Shown in pieces: positions 1 to 5,563 of a stretch of DNA of 7,822 bases. Location: the NCBI GenBank assembly GCA_050740235.1, contig JBOIDB010000142.1, positions 1 through 7,822 of the forward strand, read 5' to 3'. How positions within the stretch are numbered: the stretch's first letter is position 1; each line of letters starts with the position of its first letter. The DNA is from JACDCP01 sp050740235. Its GTDB lineage: Bacteria; Pseudomonadota; Gammaproteobacteria; Steroidobacterales; JACDCP01. The notes under the pieces are model-generated. The model did no database searches. It saw nothing but the letters and a program-made list of their open reading frames with translations, and was not told where the DNA came from. The position numbers were made by a program, and so were the translations under genes.

Positions 1-130
1 CCGGGAAGACGAGGGGGCATTTCGCCGGGAAGACGAGGGGGCATTTCGCCGGGACGACGAGGGGGCATTTCGCCGGGACGACGAGGGGGCATTTCGCCGG
101 GACGACGAGGCGGCTCCGCCGGGACGACGG
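1..130. repeat. 24-bp tandem repeat array downstream of pilR
   Basis: Four contiguous 24-bp units (1-24, 25-48, 49-72, 73-96) differ only at one base (GGGAAGACG in units 1-2, GGGACGACG in units 3-4). A degenerate 22-bp unit (97-118) and a partial unit (119-130) follow. The array starts at the window edge, so it may be longer. There are no spacers between units. The unit is nearly the same as bases 320-342 inside pilR (22 of 23 positions), so it looks like a tandem amplification of half of that palindromic element. The array begins about 8 nt after the pilR stop codon on the minus strand and would lie in the pilR 3' untranslated region. The degenerate unit contains a GGCGG/CCGCC inverted repeat but no run of T, so it is not an obvious intrinsic terminator. 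The 24-bp period keeps reading frame and I see no stop codon in any frame of the unit. Confidence 0.9.
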
Positions 131-137
131 AAGACCG

Positions 138-1496
138 TTATTCCAGCCCGAGCTTTTTGATTCTGTAGCGCAGCGCGCGGAACGAGATGCCGAGTAATCT
201 CGCCGCCGCCGTCTTGTTGAAGCGCGTTTGCTCGAGGGCCTTGACGATCGCGTCGCGCTCCACGTCCTCGAGCTGGCTGCCGAGCGGGCCCGGCGCGTCT
301 GTTTCAACTGGGTCCCGGCTTTCGCCGGGATGACGAGGGGGCGTAGCGCCGCCGGTGCGGAGCTGAATGTCGCCGGCCTCGATCGTATCGCCGCCCGACA
401 GCGCCAGCGCGCGCTCGAGCACGTTCTCCAGCTCGCGCACGTTGCCCGGGAAATGGTATTTGCCGAGCACTTCGAGCGCGCCCTCCGACAGGGTCGGGGC
501 TTGCTGCCCCATGCGGCCCGCCAGCCGTTCGAGGATGCTTTCGGCCAGCGCCGGCACGTCCGACAACCGGTCGCGGAGCGGCGGCACGCGCAGCTCGATG
601 ACGTTGATTCTGTAAAACAGGTCCTCGCGAAACTTGCCGGATGCGACCAGATCCGACAGATTCCGGTGAGTCGCGCTCAGGATTCGTACGTCCACGGGGA
701 TTTCCCGTGCGGCGCCGACCGGGCGCATGGTTTTCTCCTGAATGACGCGCAGGAGCTTGACCTGCATGTGCAGCGGCAGGTCGGCGATCTCGTCGAGCAG
801 CAAAGTGCCGCCTTCGGCAGCCTGGAACAGGCCTTCCTTGTCCGCGACCGCGCCCGTGAAGCTGCCTTTCCGGTGGCCGAAGAACTCGCTCTCCATGAGC
901 TCGGTCGGAATGGCGCCGCAATTGATCGGCACAAAAGCCTGCTCGCGCCGCGCGCCGCTCTCGTGGATGAGCCGTGCGACCAGCTCCTTGCCGGTGCCCG
1001 ACTCGCCGCAGATGTGCACCGGCGCCTGGCTGCGCGCGACCCGCGAGACGACCTCGCGCAGCTCGCGCATGGCCCGCGAGCCGCCGAGCAGCGGGCTCTG
1101 CGGCTGCGCGGCTTCCTCTTCCGCCTCCGTATCGCGCAGCTTGAGCGCCGTGCCGACGAGCTTGCGGAGCTGCCGGACGTCGAGCGGCTTGGAGACGAAG
1201 TCGAACGCGCCGAGCTTCAACGCGCGCACTGCCGACTCGACGTTGCCGTGCGCAGTGATCACCGCGACCGGCGTACCGGGCGAATGCGTCTGCATCCACT
1301 CGACGAGCTCGAGACCGTTGCCGTCGGGCAGGCGCATGTCGGTGAGGCAGAGATCGAAACGCCCATTGCCGAGCTCGCGGCGGGCCGACGACAGGTCCTC
1401 GGCCGTGCGCGACGCGAGCTTCATGCGCTCGAGCGTCATCGAGAGCAGCTCCCGGATATCGGGCTCGTCGTCGACGATGAGTACGTTAGCCGGCAT
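138..1496 (-). CDS. pilR: Type IV pilus response regulator PilR, sigma-54 activator
   Basis: NtrC-family regulator (452 aa, usual for PilR) that, once phosphorylated by PilS, drives sigma-54 RNA polymerase at pilus promoters such as pilA. The receiver domain (about 1-120) has acidic D9/D10, phosphoacceptor D53, T81 and K103. The AAA+ domain (about 135-365) has Walker A GESGTGKE (164-171), the sigma-54 contact loop GSFTGA (211-216, the common GAFTGA with S for A), Walker B TLLLDE (231-236), FREDLFYR (289-296) and PGNVRELEN (350-358). A Fis-type helix-turn-helix fills 427-448. The linker contains a repeat-derived insert, RHPGESRDPV (388-397). The ATG at 1496 follows an AGGA ribosome site, 27 nt after the pilS stop. 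NtrC was considered, but the C-terminal HTH region and the adjacent PilS-like kinase favour PilR. Family assignment is strong; the target promoters are inferred. Confidence 0.93.
   Translation of the reverse strand: MPANVLIVDDEPDIRELLSMTLERMKLASRTAEDLSSARRELGNGRFDLCLTDMRLPDGNGLELVEWMQTHSPGTPVAVITAHGNVESAVRALKLGAFDFVSKPLDVRQLRKLVGTALKLRDTEAEEEAAQPQSPLLGGSRAMRELREVVSRVARSQAPVHICGESGTGKELVARLIHESGARREQAFVPINCGAIPTELMESEFFGHRKGSFTGAVADKEGLFQAAEGGTLLLDEIADLPLHMQVKLLRVIQEKTMRPVGAAREIPVDVRILSATHRNLSDLVASGKFREDLFYRINVIELRVPPLRDRLSDVPALAESILERLAGRMGQQAPTLSEGALEVLGKYHFPGNVRELENVLERALALSGGDTIEAGDIQLRTGGATPPRHPGESRDPVETDAPGPLGSQLEDVERDAIVKALEQTRFNKTAAARLLGISFRALRYRIKKLGLE
308..335. repeat. Palindromic repeat inserted in frame within pilR
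   Basis: A perfect 7-bp inverted repeat, TCCCGGC (313-319) and GCCGGGA (324-330), with a TTTC loop, is flanked by CTGGG on the left and TGACG on the right. This pattern matches a widely dispersed proteobacterial palindromic repeat whose translation commonly gives HPGESRDP or SSRRKPG-type peptides. Here the minus strand is read through in the pilR frame as RHPGESRDPV, between the AAA+ domain and the DNA-binding domain. The right side (320-342) matches the unit of the tandem array at 1-130. Family identity is from memory of the motif and was not searched. Confidence 0.8.
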
Positions 1497-1500
1497 GGTG

Positions 1501-1504
1501 TCCT
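1501..1504 (-). promoter_or_regulatory. Ribosome binding site of pilR
   Basis: On the minus strand, AGGA lies 4 nt before the pilR ATG (AGGACACCATG). It is the clearest Shine-Dalgarno sequence in the window and supports the ATG at 1494-1496 as the start. The spacing is a little short. The same GACACCATG string also precedes an internal ATG of pilS (3174-3176). Confidence 0.6.
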
Positions 1505-1523
1505 GAAGGTTCGCCGAAGACCG

Positions 1524-3188
1524 TCATTCTACGAGACCCCAACGCTGCGGATCCGAGAACACGATGCGAAAGCAGCTTCCGCCGCCCTCGCGCGGCTCGT
1601 AGAGCAACGTCGCGCCGTTGCATTCGCACAGCTCTCTGGAAATGAACAGGCCGAGCCCGGTGCCGCCTTTCGTGTCCGTGAAGAACGGCTCGAAGATGCG
1701 CTCGACTTTGGTCGTGGCAATGCCCGGTCCGCGGTCGGCGACTTCGAGATAGGGCCGGCCGCTGTTCTGCAACCGGCCGCAATTGAGCTCGACGACGATC
1801 GCGCCGGCGGCCTCGCTGGCATATTTGACCGAATTGTCGCACAGGTTCCACACCACCTGATGCAGGTGGGACGGGTCCATGCGCACCTCGATTTCGCCGT
1901 CGGCGTCGCCGACATCCATCTGGCCTTCTTCGAGCTGCAAGGTACGCGAGAACTCGTCCGCGAATCCCTGCACCCAGGCGCCGAGGTCGAGCTGCTGCGG
2001 GCGCGTCGAGTCGCGCCGCGAAAGCTGCAGGACGTTGTCGATGATTCCGCTGACCCGTTCCGAATTCGTGTGAATGATGTCGGTCAACCGCCGCTCCTCT
2101 TCGCCGAGCGCGGTCGACTCGGAGAGAAGCTGGCCCGCGTGGCTCATGGCGCCGACGGGATTGCGGATCTCGTGCGCGATGCTCGCGCTCAGGCGGCCGA
2201 GCGAGGCGAGCTTCGTCTGTTGTACGCGCGAGGCGAGCAGGCTCGCATCCTCGAGGAAGATGAGCAGCGCGCCCGAGCGGCTCTTGCCGAGCGGCGCGAA
2301 GTGCGGATGGATCACTGTCGAGCCGTCAGCGGCGACCAGCGTGGCCGTACCTGCCGAGGTGTCGCCGGCATGCTGCCATTCGCGGAGCTGGGCGTACAGC
2401 TTCGGTGAAAGATATTCGAGCGAAACGCCGTGGCACCCGGAAGGAGCGCCGAGCTTCTGCGCGGCCGATTCGTTGATGAGACGAATCCGGCATTCGGCAT
2501 CGGCGACGACGATACTCTCGCGCAGATGCTGAATAATGTATTCGTTCAGCTCCGCGAGGTTGGCCAGGTCGACTCCGCGCTGGCGGGCGAGCGCCTCGCT
2601 GACCTGGATGCGCTGCGCGAGCGGGTGCGCGGCGAGCGCGATGATGAACAGGATCACGCCGAGCAGGCCTGCGGGCGTGTAGTCCGCGACGCTGGCAACG
2701 GCCGTGATTTGCGCGAAGGATTGCTCGAGCAGCACCGCGATCGTGGCGAGCGCCGCGAAAAGCAGTGCCATGCGTCGCGGAAGCACGAGGCTGCCCGCGC
2801 CGATCGACACGACCAGCAAAATGCCGAGGCCGCTGTCGATGCCGCCGCTCGCATGCATGAGCGCGGTCAGCGCGAGGATGTCGATGCTGAGCTGGCTGTA
2901 TGCCTGGAAATTCAGCGACGGCCAGAAGCGGCCGACGGCGAGGCTGTTGAGGAGGCCGTACAGAACGTAAGCGGTCGCGACGGCGAGAAATATGAACGGC
3001 TGCGCGTCGCCGACGATGCGCGGCTCGTCGCTGACGATAAAGAGCGTAAACAGAAAGCACGCGACCAACACGCGGTACGCGTTCAGGGACTGCACGACAC
3101 GCCAGGTGAGCTCCGGCGTCTCCTTGCGCCGCGCATCCGGCGTGCTGCCGAGCGTGCTCGCTTCAGCAGCGGTCATGGTGTCATGCAT
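1524..3188 (-). CDS. pilS: Membrane sensor histidine kinase PilS
   Basis: Inner-membrane sensor kinase (554 aa) that phosphorylates PilR. Six hydrophobic segments (about 37-53, 62-81, 96-112, 116-137, 139-156, 172-190) match the six-pass N-terminus of PilS. A PAS-like region (about 215-320) follows, then the dimerisation/phosphoacceptor domain with SIAHEIRNP, where H339 is the predicted phosphorylated histidine. The ATPase domain carries the N box NLCDNSVKYA (448-457), G1 DRGPGI (485-490), the F box FEPFF (499-503) and G2 GGTGLGL (508-514). In Pseudomonas, PilS senses pilin in the membrane; that this holds here is inferred. The start is uncertain: M5 (ATG at 3174-3176) is also plausible, and neither has a strong ribosome site. 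A palindromic element ends 10 nt upstream, so the promoter must lie within or beyond it. pilR follows after 27 nt, so the two are probably one transcript. Confidence 0.92.
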   Translation of the reverse strand: MHDTMTAAEASTLGSTPDARRKETPELTWRVVQSLNAYRVLVACFLFTLFIVSDEPRIVGDAQPFIFLAVATAYVLYGLLNSLAVGRFWPSLNFQAYSQLSIDILALTALMHASGGIDSGLGILLVVSIGAGSLVLPRRMALLFAALATIAVLLEQSFAQITAVASVADYTPAGLLGVILFIIALAAHPLAQRIQVSEALARQRGVDLANLAELNEYIIQHLRESIVVADAECRIRLINESAAQKLGAPSGCHGVSLEYLSPKLYAQLREWQHAGDTSAGTATLVAADGSTVIHPHFAPLGKSRSGALLIFLEDASLLASRVQQTKLASLGRLSASIAHEIRNPVGAMSHAGQLLSESTALGEEERRLTDIIHTNSERVSGIIDNVLQLSRRDSTRPQQLDLGAWVQGFADEFSRTLQLEEGQMDVGDADGEIEVRMDPSHLHQVVWNLCDNSVKYASEAAGAIVVELNCGRLQNSGRPYLEVADRGPGIATTKVERIFEPFFTDTKGGTGLGLFISRELCECNGATLLYEPREGGGSCFRIVFSDPQRWGLVE

Positions 3189-3197
3189 ACCGTTCTT

Positions 3198-3295
3198 CGT
3201 AGGCCGGCATAAGCCTGCCCCGGACCACGATCCGGGGGCCGCAGGCCGTTGCCGGCAATAGCCGGGAACGCGCTGCGCGCTTATCCCGACCTACG
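3198..3295. repeat. Composite palindromic intergenic element
   Basis: A roughly 98-bp element is bounded by imperfect inverted arms, 3198-3214 and 3279-3295, pairing at 15 of 17 positions. Nested inside are CCCCGGA/TCCGGGG (3218-3224 and 3231-3237, 6-nt loop), GGCC-GCA-GGCC (3237-3247, partly overlapping) and CCGGC-AATA-GCCGG (3252-3265). The outer end reads GTAGGTCGGGATAAGC on the minus strand, which resembles a short dispersed repeat I recall from many gammaproteobacterial intergenic regions. It contains no convincing gene. It fills half of the divergent pilS-sucC gap and would be transcribed as the pilS leader if the pilS promoter lies to its right. Confidence 0.75.
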
Positions 3296-3310
3296 GAGCA
3301 CAACGAAACC

Positions 3311-3330
3311 ATTGGCCATTTTTTGCCAAT
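3311..3330. repeat. Inverted repeat at the sucC promoter
   Basis: ATTGGC (3311-3316) and GCCAAT (3325-3330) form a perfect 6-bp inverted repeat around an 8-nt, T-rich centre. The right half overlaps the proposed -35 box of sucC, where a repressor or activator site would be expected. It could equally be an incidental palindrome. No matching regulator is evident in the window. Confidence 0.4.
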
Positions 3331-3351
3331 TCCCGGCTGTTGTAACAGAAT
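3323..3351 (+). promoter_or_regulatory. Probable sigma-70 promoter of sucCD
   Basis: TTGCCA (3323-3328, five of six matches to TTGACA) is followed by a 17-nt spacer and CAGAAT (3346-3351, four of six matches to TATAAT). Transcription would begin near 3358, giving an untranslated leader of about 33 nt before the sucC ATG. This is the most AT-rich stretch of the gap. The -10 box is only moderate and the assignment is by eye. Confidence 0.5.
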
Positions 3352-3390
3352 ACGCGCCTTCGCCCGCACGCCGCCCCCCTTCGAGCCGCG

Positions 3391-4551
3391 ATGAACCTTC
3401 ACGAATACCAGGCCAAGCAGCTTTTCGCAGAATACGGCATTCCGGTTCCCGAAGGCCATCCGGCCGGCTCTCCGGCGGAGGCGGTGAAAGCCGCGAAGGA
3501 AGTCGGCGGCCGGCGCTGGGTGGTCAAGGCGCAGGTGCATGCGGGCGGCCGCGGCAAGGCCGGCGGCGTCAAGCTGGTCGACGACCTCGACGGGGTCGCG
3601 GCCGCGGCGAAGTCGATGCTCGGCACGATGCTGCGCACGCATCAGACGGGTCCCGAAGGACTGCCGGTCAACATCGTCATGATCGAGGCCGCATCCGACA
3701 TCGAGCACGAGTATTACCTGAGCCTGCTCGTCGACCGCGGCAGCGAGCGCATCGCGTTCATGGCGTCGGCCGAAGGTGGCATGGACATCGAGGAAGTTGC
3801 GGTGAAGACGCCGGAGAAGATCGTGCGCATCACGGTCGATCCGGCCGCGGGCCTTCAGGCGTATCAGGCGCGGCAACTGGGCTTCGGCTTGCGGCTCGAC
3901 CAGGACCGCATACGCCAGTTCACGAAAATCCTCCAGGCGCTGTACGCACTGTTCAACGACCGCGACGCGAGCCTGGTCGAGGTCAATCCCATGATCCTCA
4001 CCAAAGCCGGCCGGCTCGTCGCGCTGGATGCGAAGATCAATATCGAAGAGAACGCACTGTTCCGCCAGCCCGCGCTCGTCGCCTGGCGCGATCCGACCCA
4101 GGAGGACGAGAAAGAGCGCGCCGCGAGCGCGCACGACCTCAATTACGTCTCGCTGGACGGCGACATCGCCTGCATGGTCAACGGCGCCGGGCTCGCGATG
4201 GCCACCATGGATCTCATCAAGCTGCACGGCGGCGCGCCGGCCAACTTCCTCGACGTCGGCGGCGGCGCGACCAGCGAGAGAGTGACGGAGGCGTTCAAGC
4301 TGGTCCTCTCCAACGACAACGTGAAGGCGATCCTCGTCAACATCTTCGGCGGCATCGTGCGCTGCGACCTCATCGCCGAGGGGATCATGGAGGCGGTGCG
4401 TCAGGTCGGCGTCGAAGTGCCGGTCGTCGTGCGTCTCGAAGGCACCAATGCGAAGCAAGGTCTCGAGATGCTCGCCGCGAGCGAGCTTCGGATCGAGGCC
4501 GCGGCCGATCTGACGGATGCGGCGAAGAAAGTCGTGGCGGCCGCGGCATGA
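3391..4551 (+). CDS. sucC: Succinyl-CoA synthetase (ADP-forming), beta subunit
   Basis: Beta subunit of the cytoplasmic TCA-cycle enzyme that converts succinyl-CoA, phosphate and ADP to succinate, CoA and ATP. Its 386 residues match the usual length (388 in E. coli). The N-terminus MNLHEYQAKQLF opens an ATP-grasp domain (about 1-235). The nucleotide-binding stretch HAGGRGKAGGVK spans 50-61, and EVNPMILTK lies near residue 200. The C-terminal CoA-ligase domain (about 240-386) carries NGAGLAMATMD from residue 264 and NIFGGIVRCD from residue 317, the loop that helps hold the phosphorylated histidine of the alpha subunit. The start is supported by the family N-terminus, though the ribosome site is weak (GAG 5 nt upstream). 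The stop overlaps the sucD start by ATGA. No damaged motif is seen. Confidence 0.97.
   Translation: MNLHEYQAKQLFAEYGIPVPEGHPAGSPAEAVKAAKEVGGRRWVVKAQVHAGGRGKAGGVKLVDDLDGVAAAAKSMLGTMLRTHQTGPEGLPVNIVMIEAASDIEHEYYLSLLVDRGSERIAFMASAEGGMDIEEVAVKTPEKIVRITVDPAAGLQAYQARQLGFGLRLDQDRIRQFTKILQALYALFNDRDASLVEVNPMILTKAGRLVALDAKINIEENALFRQPALVAWRDPTQEDEKERAASAHDLNYVSLDGDIACMVNGAGLAMATMDLIKLHGGAPANFLDVGGGATSERVTEAFKLVLSNDNVKAILVNIFGGIVRCDLIAEGIMEAVRQVGVEVPVVVRLEGTNAKQGLEMLAASELRIEAAADLTDAAKKVVAAAA
4548..4551 (+). promoter_or_regulatory. sucC/sucD ATGA stop-start overlap
   Basis: The sucD ATG shares bases with the sucC TGA. This fixes the sucD start and suggests coupled translation by terminating ribosomes, since no strong separate ribosome site precedes sucD. 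Confidence 0.7.
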
Positions 4552-5420
4552 GCATCCTGGTCGGCAGCGAAACCCGCGTCATCTGCCAGGGCATCACGGG
4601 CACACAGGGCACCTACCATTCCAAGCAGTGCATCGAGTACGGCACGAAGCTCGTCGGCGGGGTGACCCCGTTTCGCGGCGGCGAGCAACATCTCGGCCTG
4701 CCGGTTTTCGATACCGTGCACGAAGCCGTCGCCGAGACCGGCGCCGAGGTCAGCATGATCTACGTGCCGGCGCCGTTCGCGGCCGACGCGATCCTCGAGG
4801 CGGCGGACGCCGGCATCGAGCTCGTCGTCTGCATCACCGAAGGCATACCCGTGCTCGACATGGTGCGCGTCAAGGCCGCGCTCGAAAACTACGACTGCCG
4901 GCTCATCGGGCCGAACTGCCCGGGCATCATCACTCCCGACGAATGCAAGATCGGCATCATGCCCGGCTTCATTCACCAGCCAGGCCGCGTGGGCGTCATA
5001 TCGCGCTCCGGCACGCTGACTTATGAAGCGGTTTATCAGACGACGCAGAACGGGCTCGGCCAGTCCACCTGCGTCGGCATCGGCGGCGATCCGGTGCGTG
5101 GGCTCGACTTCATCGACTGCCTCGCGCTGTTTCAGGCGGATCCCGAAACCGACGGCATCATCTTGGTCGGCGAAATCGGCGGCACCGACGAGGAGGCGGC
5201 CGCCGAATACATCGCGCAGCACGTCAGCAAGCCGGTCGTGGCGTACATCGCCGGCGTGACCGCGCCGCCCGGCAAGCGCATGGGGCATGCCGGCGCCATC
5301 GTGTCCGGCGGCAAAGGCACGGCAGCGGACAAGTATGCGGCTTTCGAGGCCGCCGGCGTGACCACGGTACGCTCGCCGGCCGAGCTCGGCAGCGCGATGA
5401 AGGCGGCGTTGGGCGGTTGA
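4548..5420 (+). CDS. sucD: Succinyl-CoA synthetase (ADP-forming), alpha subunit
   Basis: Alpha subunit (290 aa) that binds CoA and carries the phosphohistidine intermediate. The N-terminal CoA-binding Rossmann domain has GITGTQGTYH (15-24). Later come TEGIP, IGPNCPG and SRSGTLTYEA, all typical of the family. The active-site histidine is H247 in GHAGAIV, and E209 in GEIGG matches the glutamate that orients it in E. coli (both offset by one from E. coli numbering). The frame is open far upstream through sucC, but the ATG at 4548 gives the family start MSILVG and the ATGA overlap (4548-4551) expected for translational coupling of subunits needed in equal amounts. Complete and ordinary. Confidence 0.97.
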   Translation: MSILVGSETRVICQGITGTQGTYHSKQCIEYGTKLVGGVTPFRGGEQHLGLPVFDTVHEAVAETGAEVSMIYVPAPFAADAILEAADAGIELVVCITEGIPVLDMVRVKAALENYDCRLIGPNCPGIITPDECKIGIMPGFIHQPGRVGVISRSGTLTYEAVYQTTQNGLGQSTCVGIGGDPVRGLDFIDCLALFQADPETDGIILVGEIGGTDEEAAAEYIAQHVSKPVVAYIAGVTAPPGKRMGHAGAIVSGGKGTAADKYAAFEAAGVTTVRSPAELGSAMKAALGG

Positions 5421-5480
5421 GATCGGTCTGCGCGCAGAGGTCTGGCCGTCATGAACCGCACAGCGGACGTCATGCCCCCA

Positions 5481-5498
5481 GGTCGGCTGAAGCCGACC
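5481..5498. repeat. 18-nt palindrome, nadE upstream pair, copy 1
   Basis: GGTCGGCTGAAGCCGACC is a perfect 8-2-8 palindrome with GA at the centre. It lies in the 143-nt sucD-nadE gap. Copies of the same design occur at 5531, 7210 and 7237. No T run follows, so it is not a canonical intrinsic terminator for sucCD, though it could stabilise the 3' end of the mRNA. Confidence 0.85.
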
Positions 5499-5530
5499 CT
5501 GCAGGAAGAATTCGCCGTCCTGAGCAGTAG

Positions 5531-5548
5531 GGCGGAATTCATTCCGCC
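5531..5548. repeat. 18-nt palindrome, nadE upstream pair, copy 2
   Basis: GGCGGAATTCATTCCGCC is a perfect 8-2-8 palindrome with TC at the centre, so it is oriented opposite to the copy at 5481. It ends 15 nt before the nadE ATG, in the position where a ribosome site would begin. The hairpin could affect nadE translation (inference). Confidence 0.85.
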
Positions 5549-5563
5549 GGCTCTCTTTCACGC

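Noticed and set aside
1..130. CRISPR array
   Set aside because: The 24-bp units abut directly with no unique spacers, and no cas gene is present.
228..2408. A 726-codon open frame on the plus strand across pilR and pilS
   Set aside because: It is antisense to two genes with complete family motifs. High GC removes stop codons, and the translation is Arg/Ala-rich without recognisable domains.
138..3188. NtrB/NtrC rather than PilS/PilR
   Set aside because: The kinase has six membrane segments, whereas NtrB is soluble. The regulator's C-terminal sequence is PilR-like and no glnA is nearby.
3189..3300. Insertion sequence or small RNA gene in the pilS-sucC gap
   Set aside because: There is no transposase frame and no clear target duplication. 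The nested palindromes suggest a small repeat element, and no promoter-terminator pair supports an RNA gene.
3249..4547. Long in-frame upstream extension of sucD, and the long antisense frame at 3181-4458
   Set aside because: Both overlap sucC, which has every expected motif. SucD homologues begin at the ATG at 4548. The other frames give low-complexity Arg/Ala/Gly protein.
4401..5561. 386-codon minus-strand frame opposite sucD
   Set aside because: It is a shadow of sucD in a high-GC genome. Its start lies in the palindromic gap and its translation matches nothing I recognise.
5421..5563. Intrinsic terminator after sucD
   Set aside because: The two strong hairpins are not followed by a run of T. 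They are better described as dispersed palindromes, though they may still protect or end transcripts.
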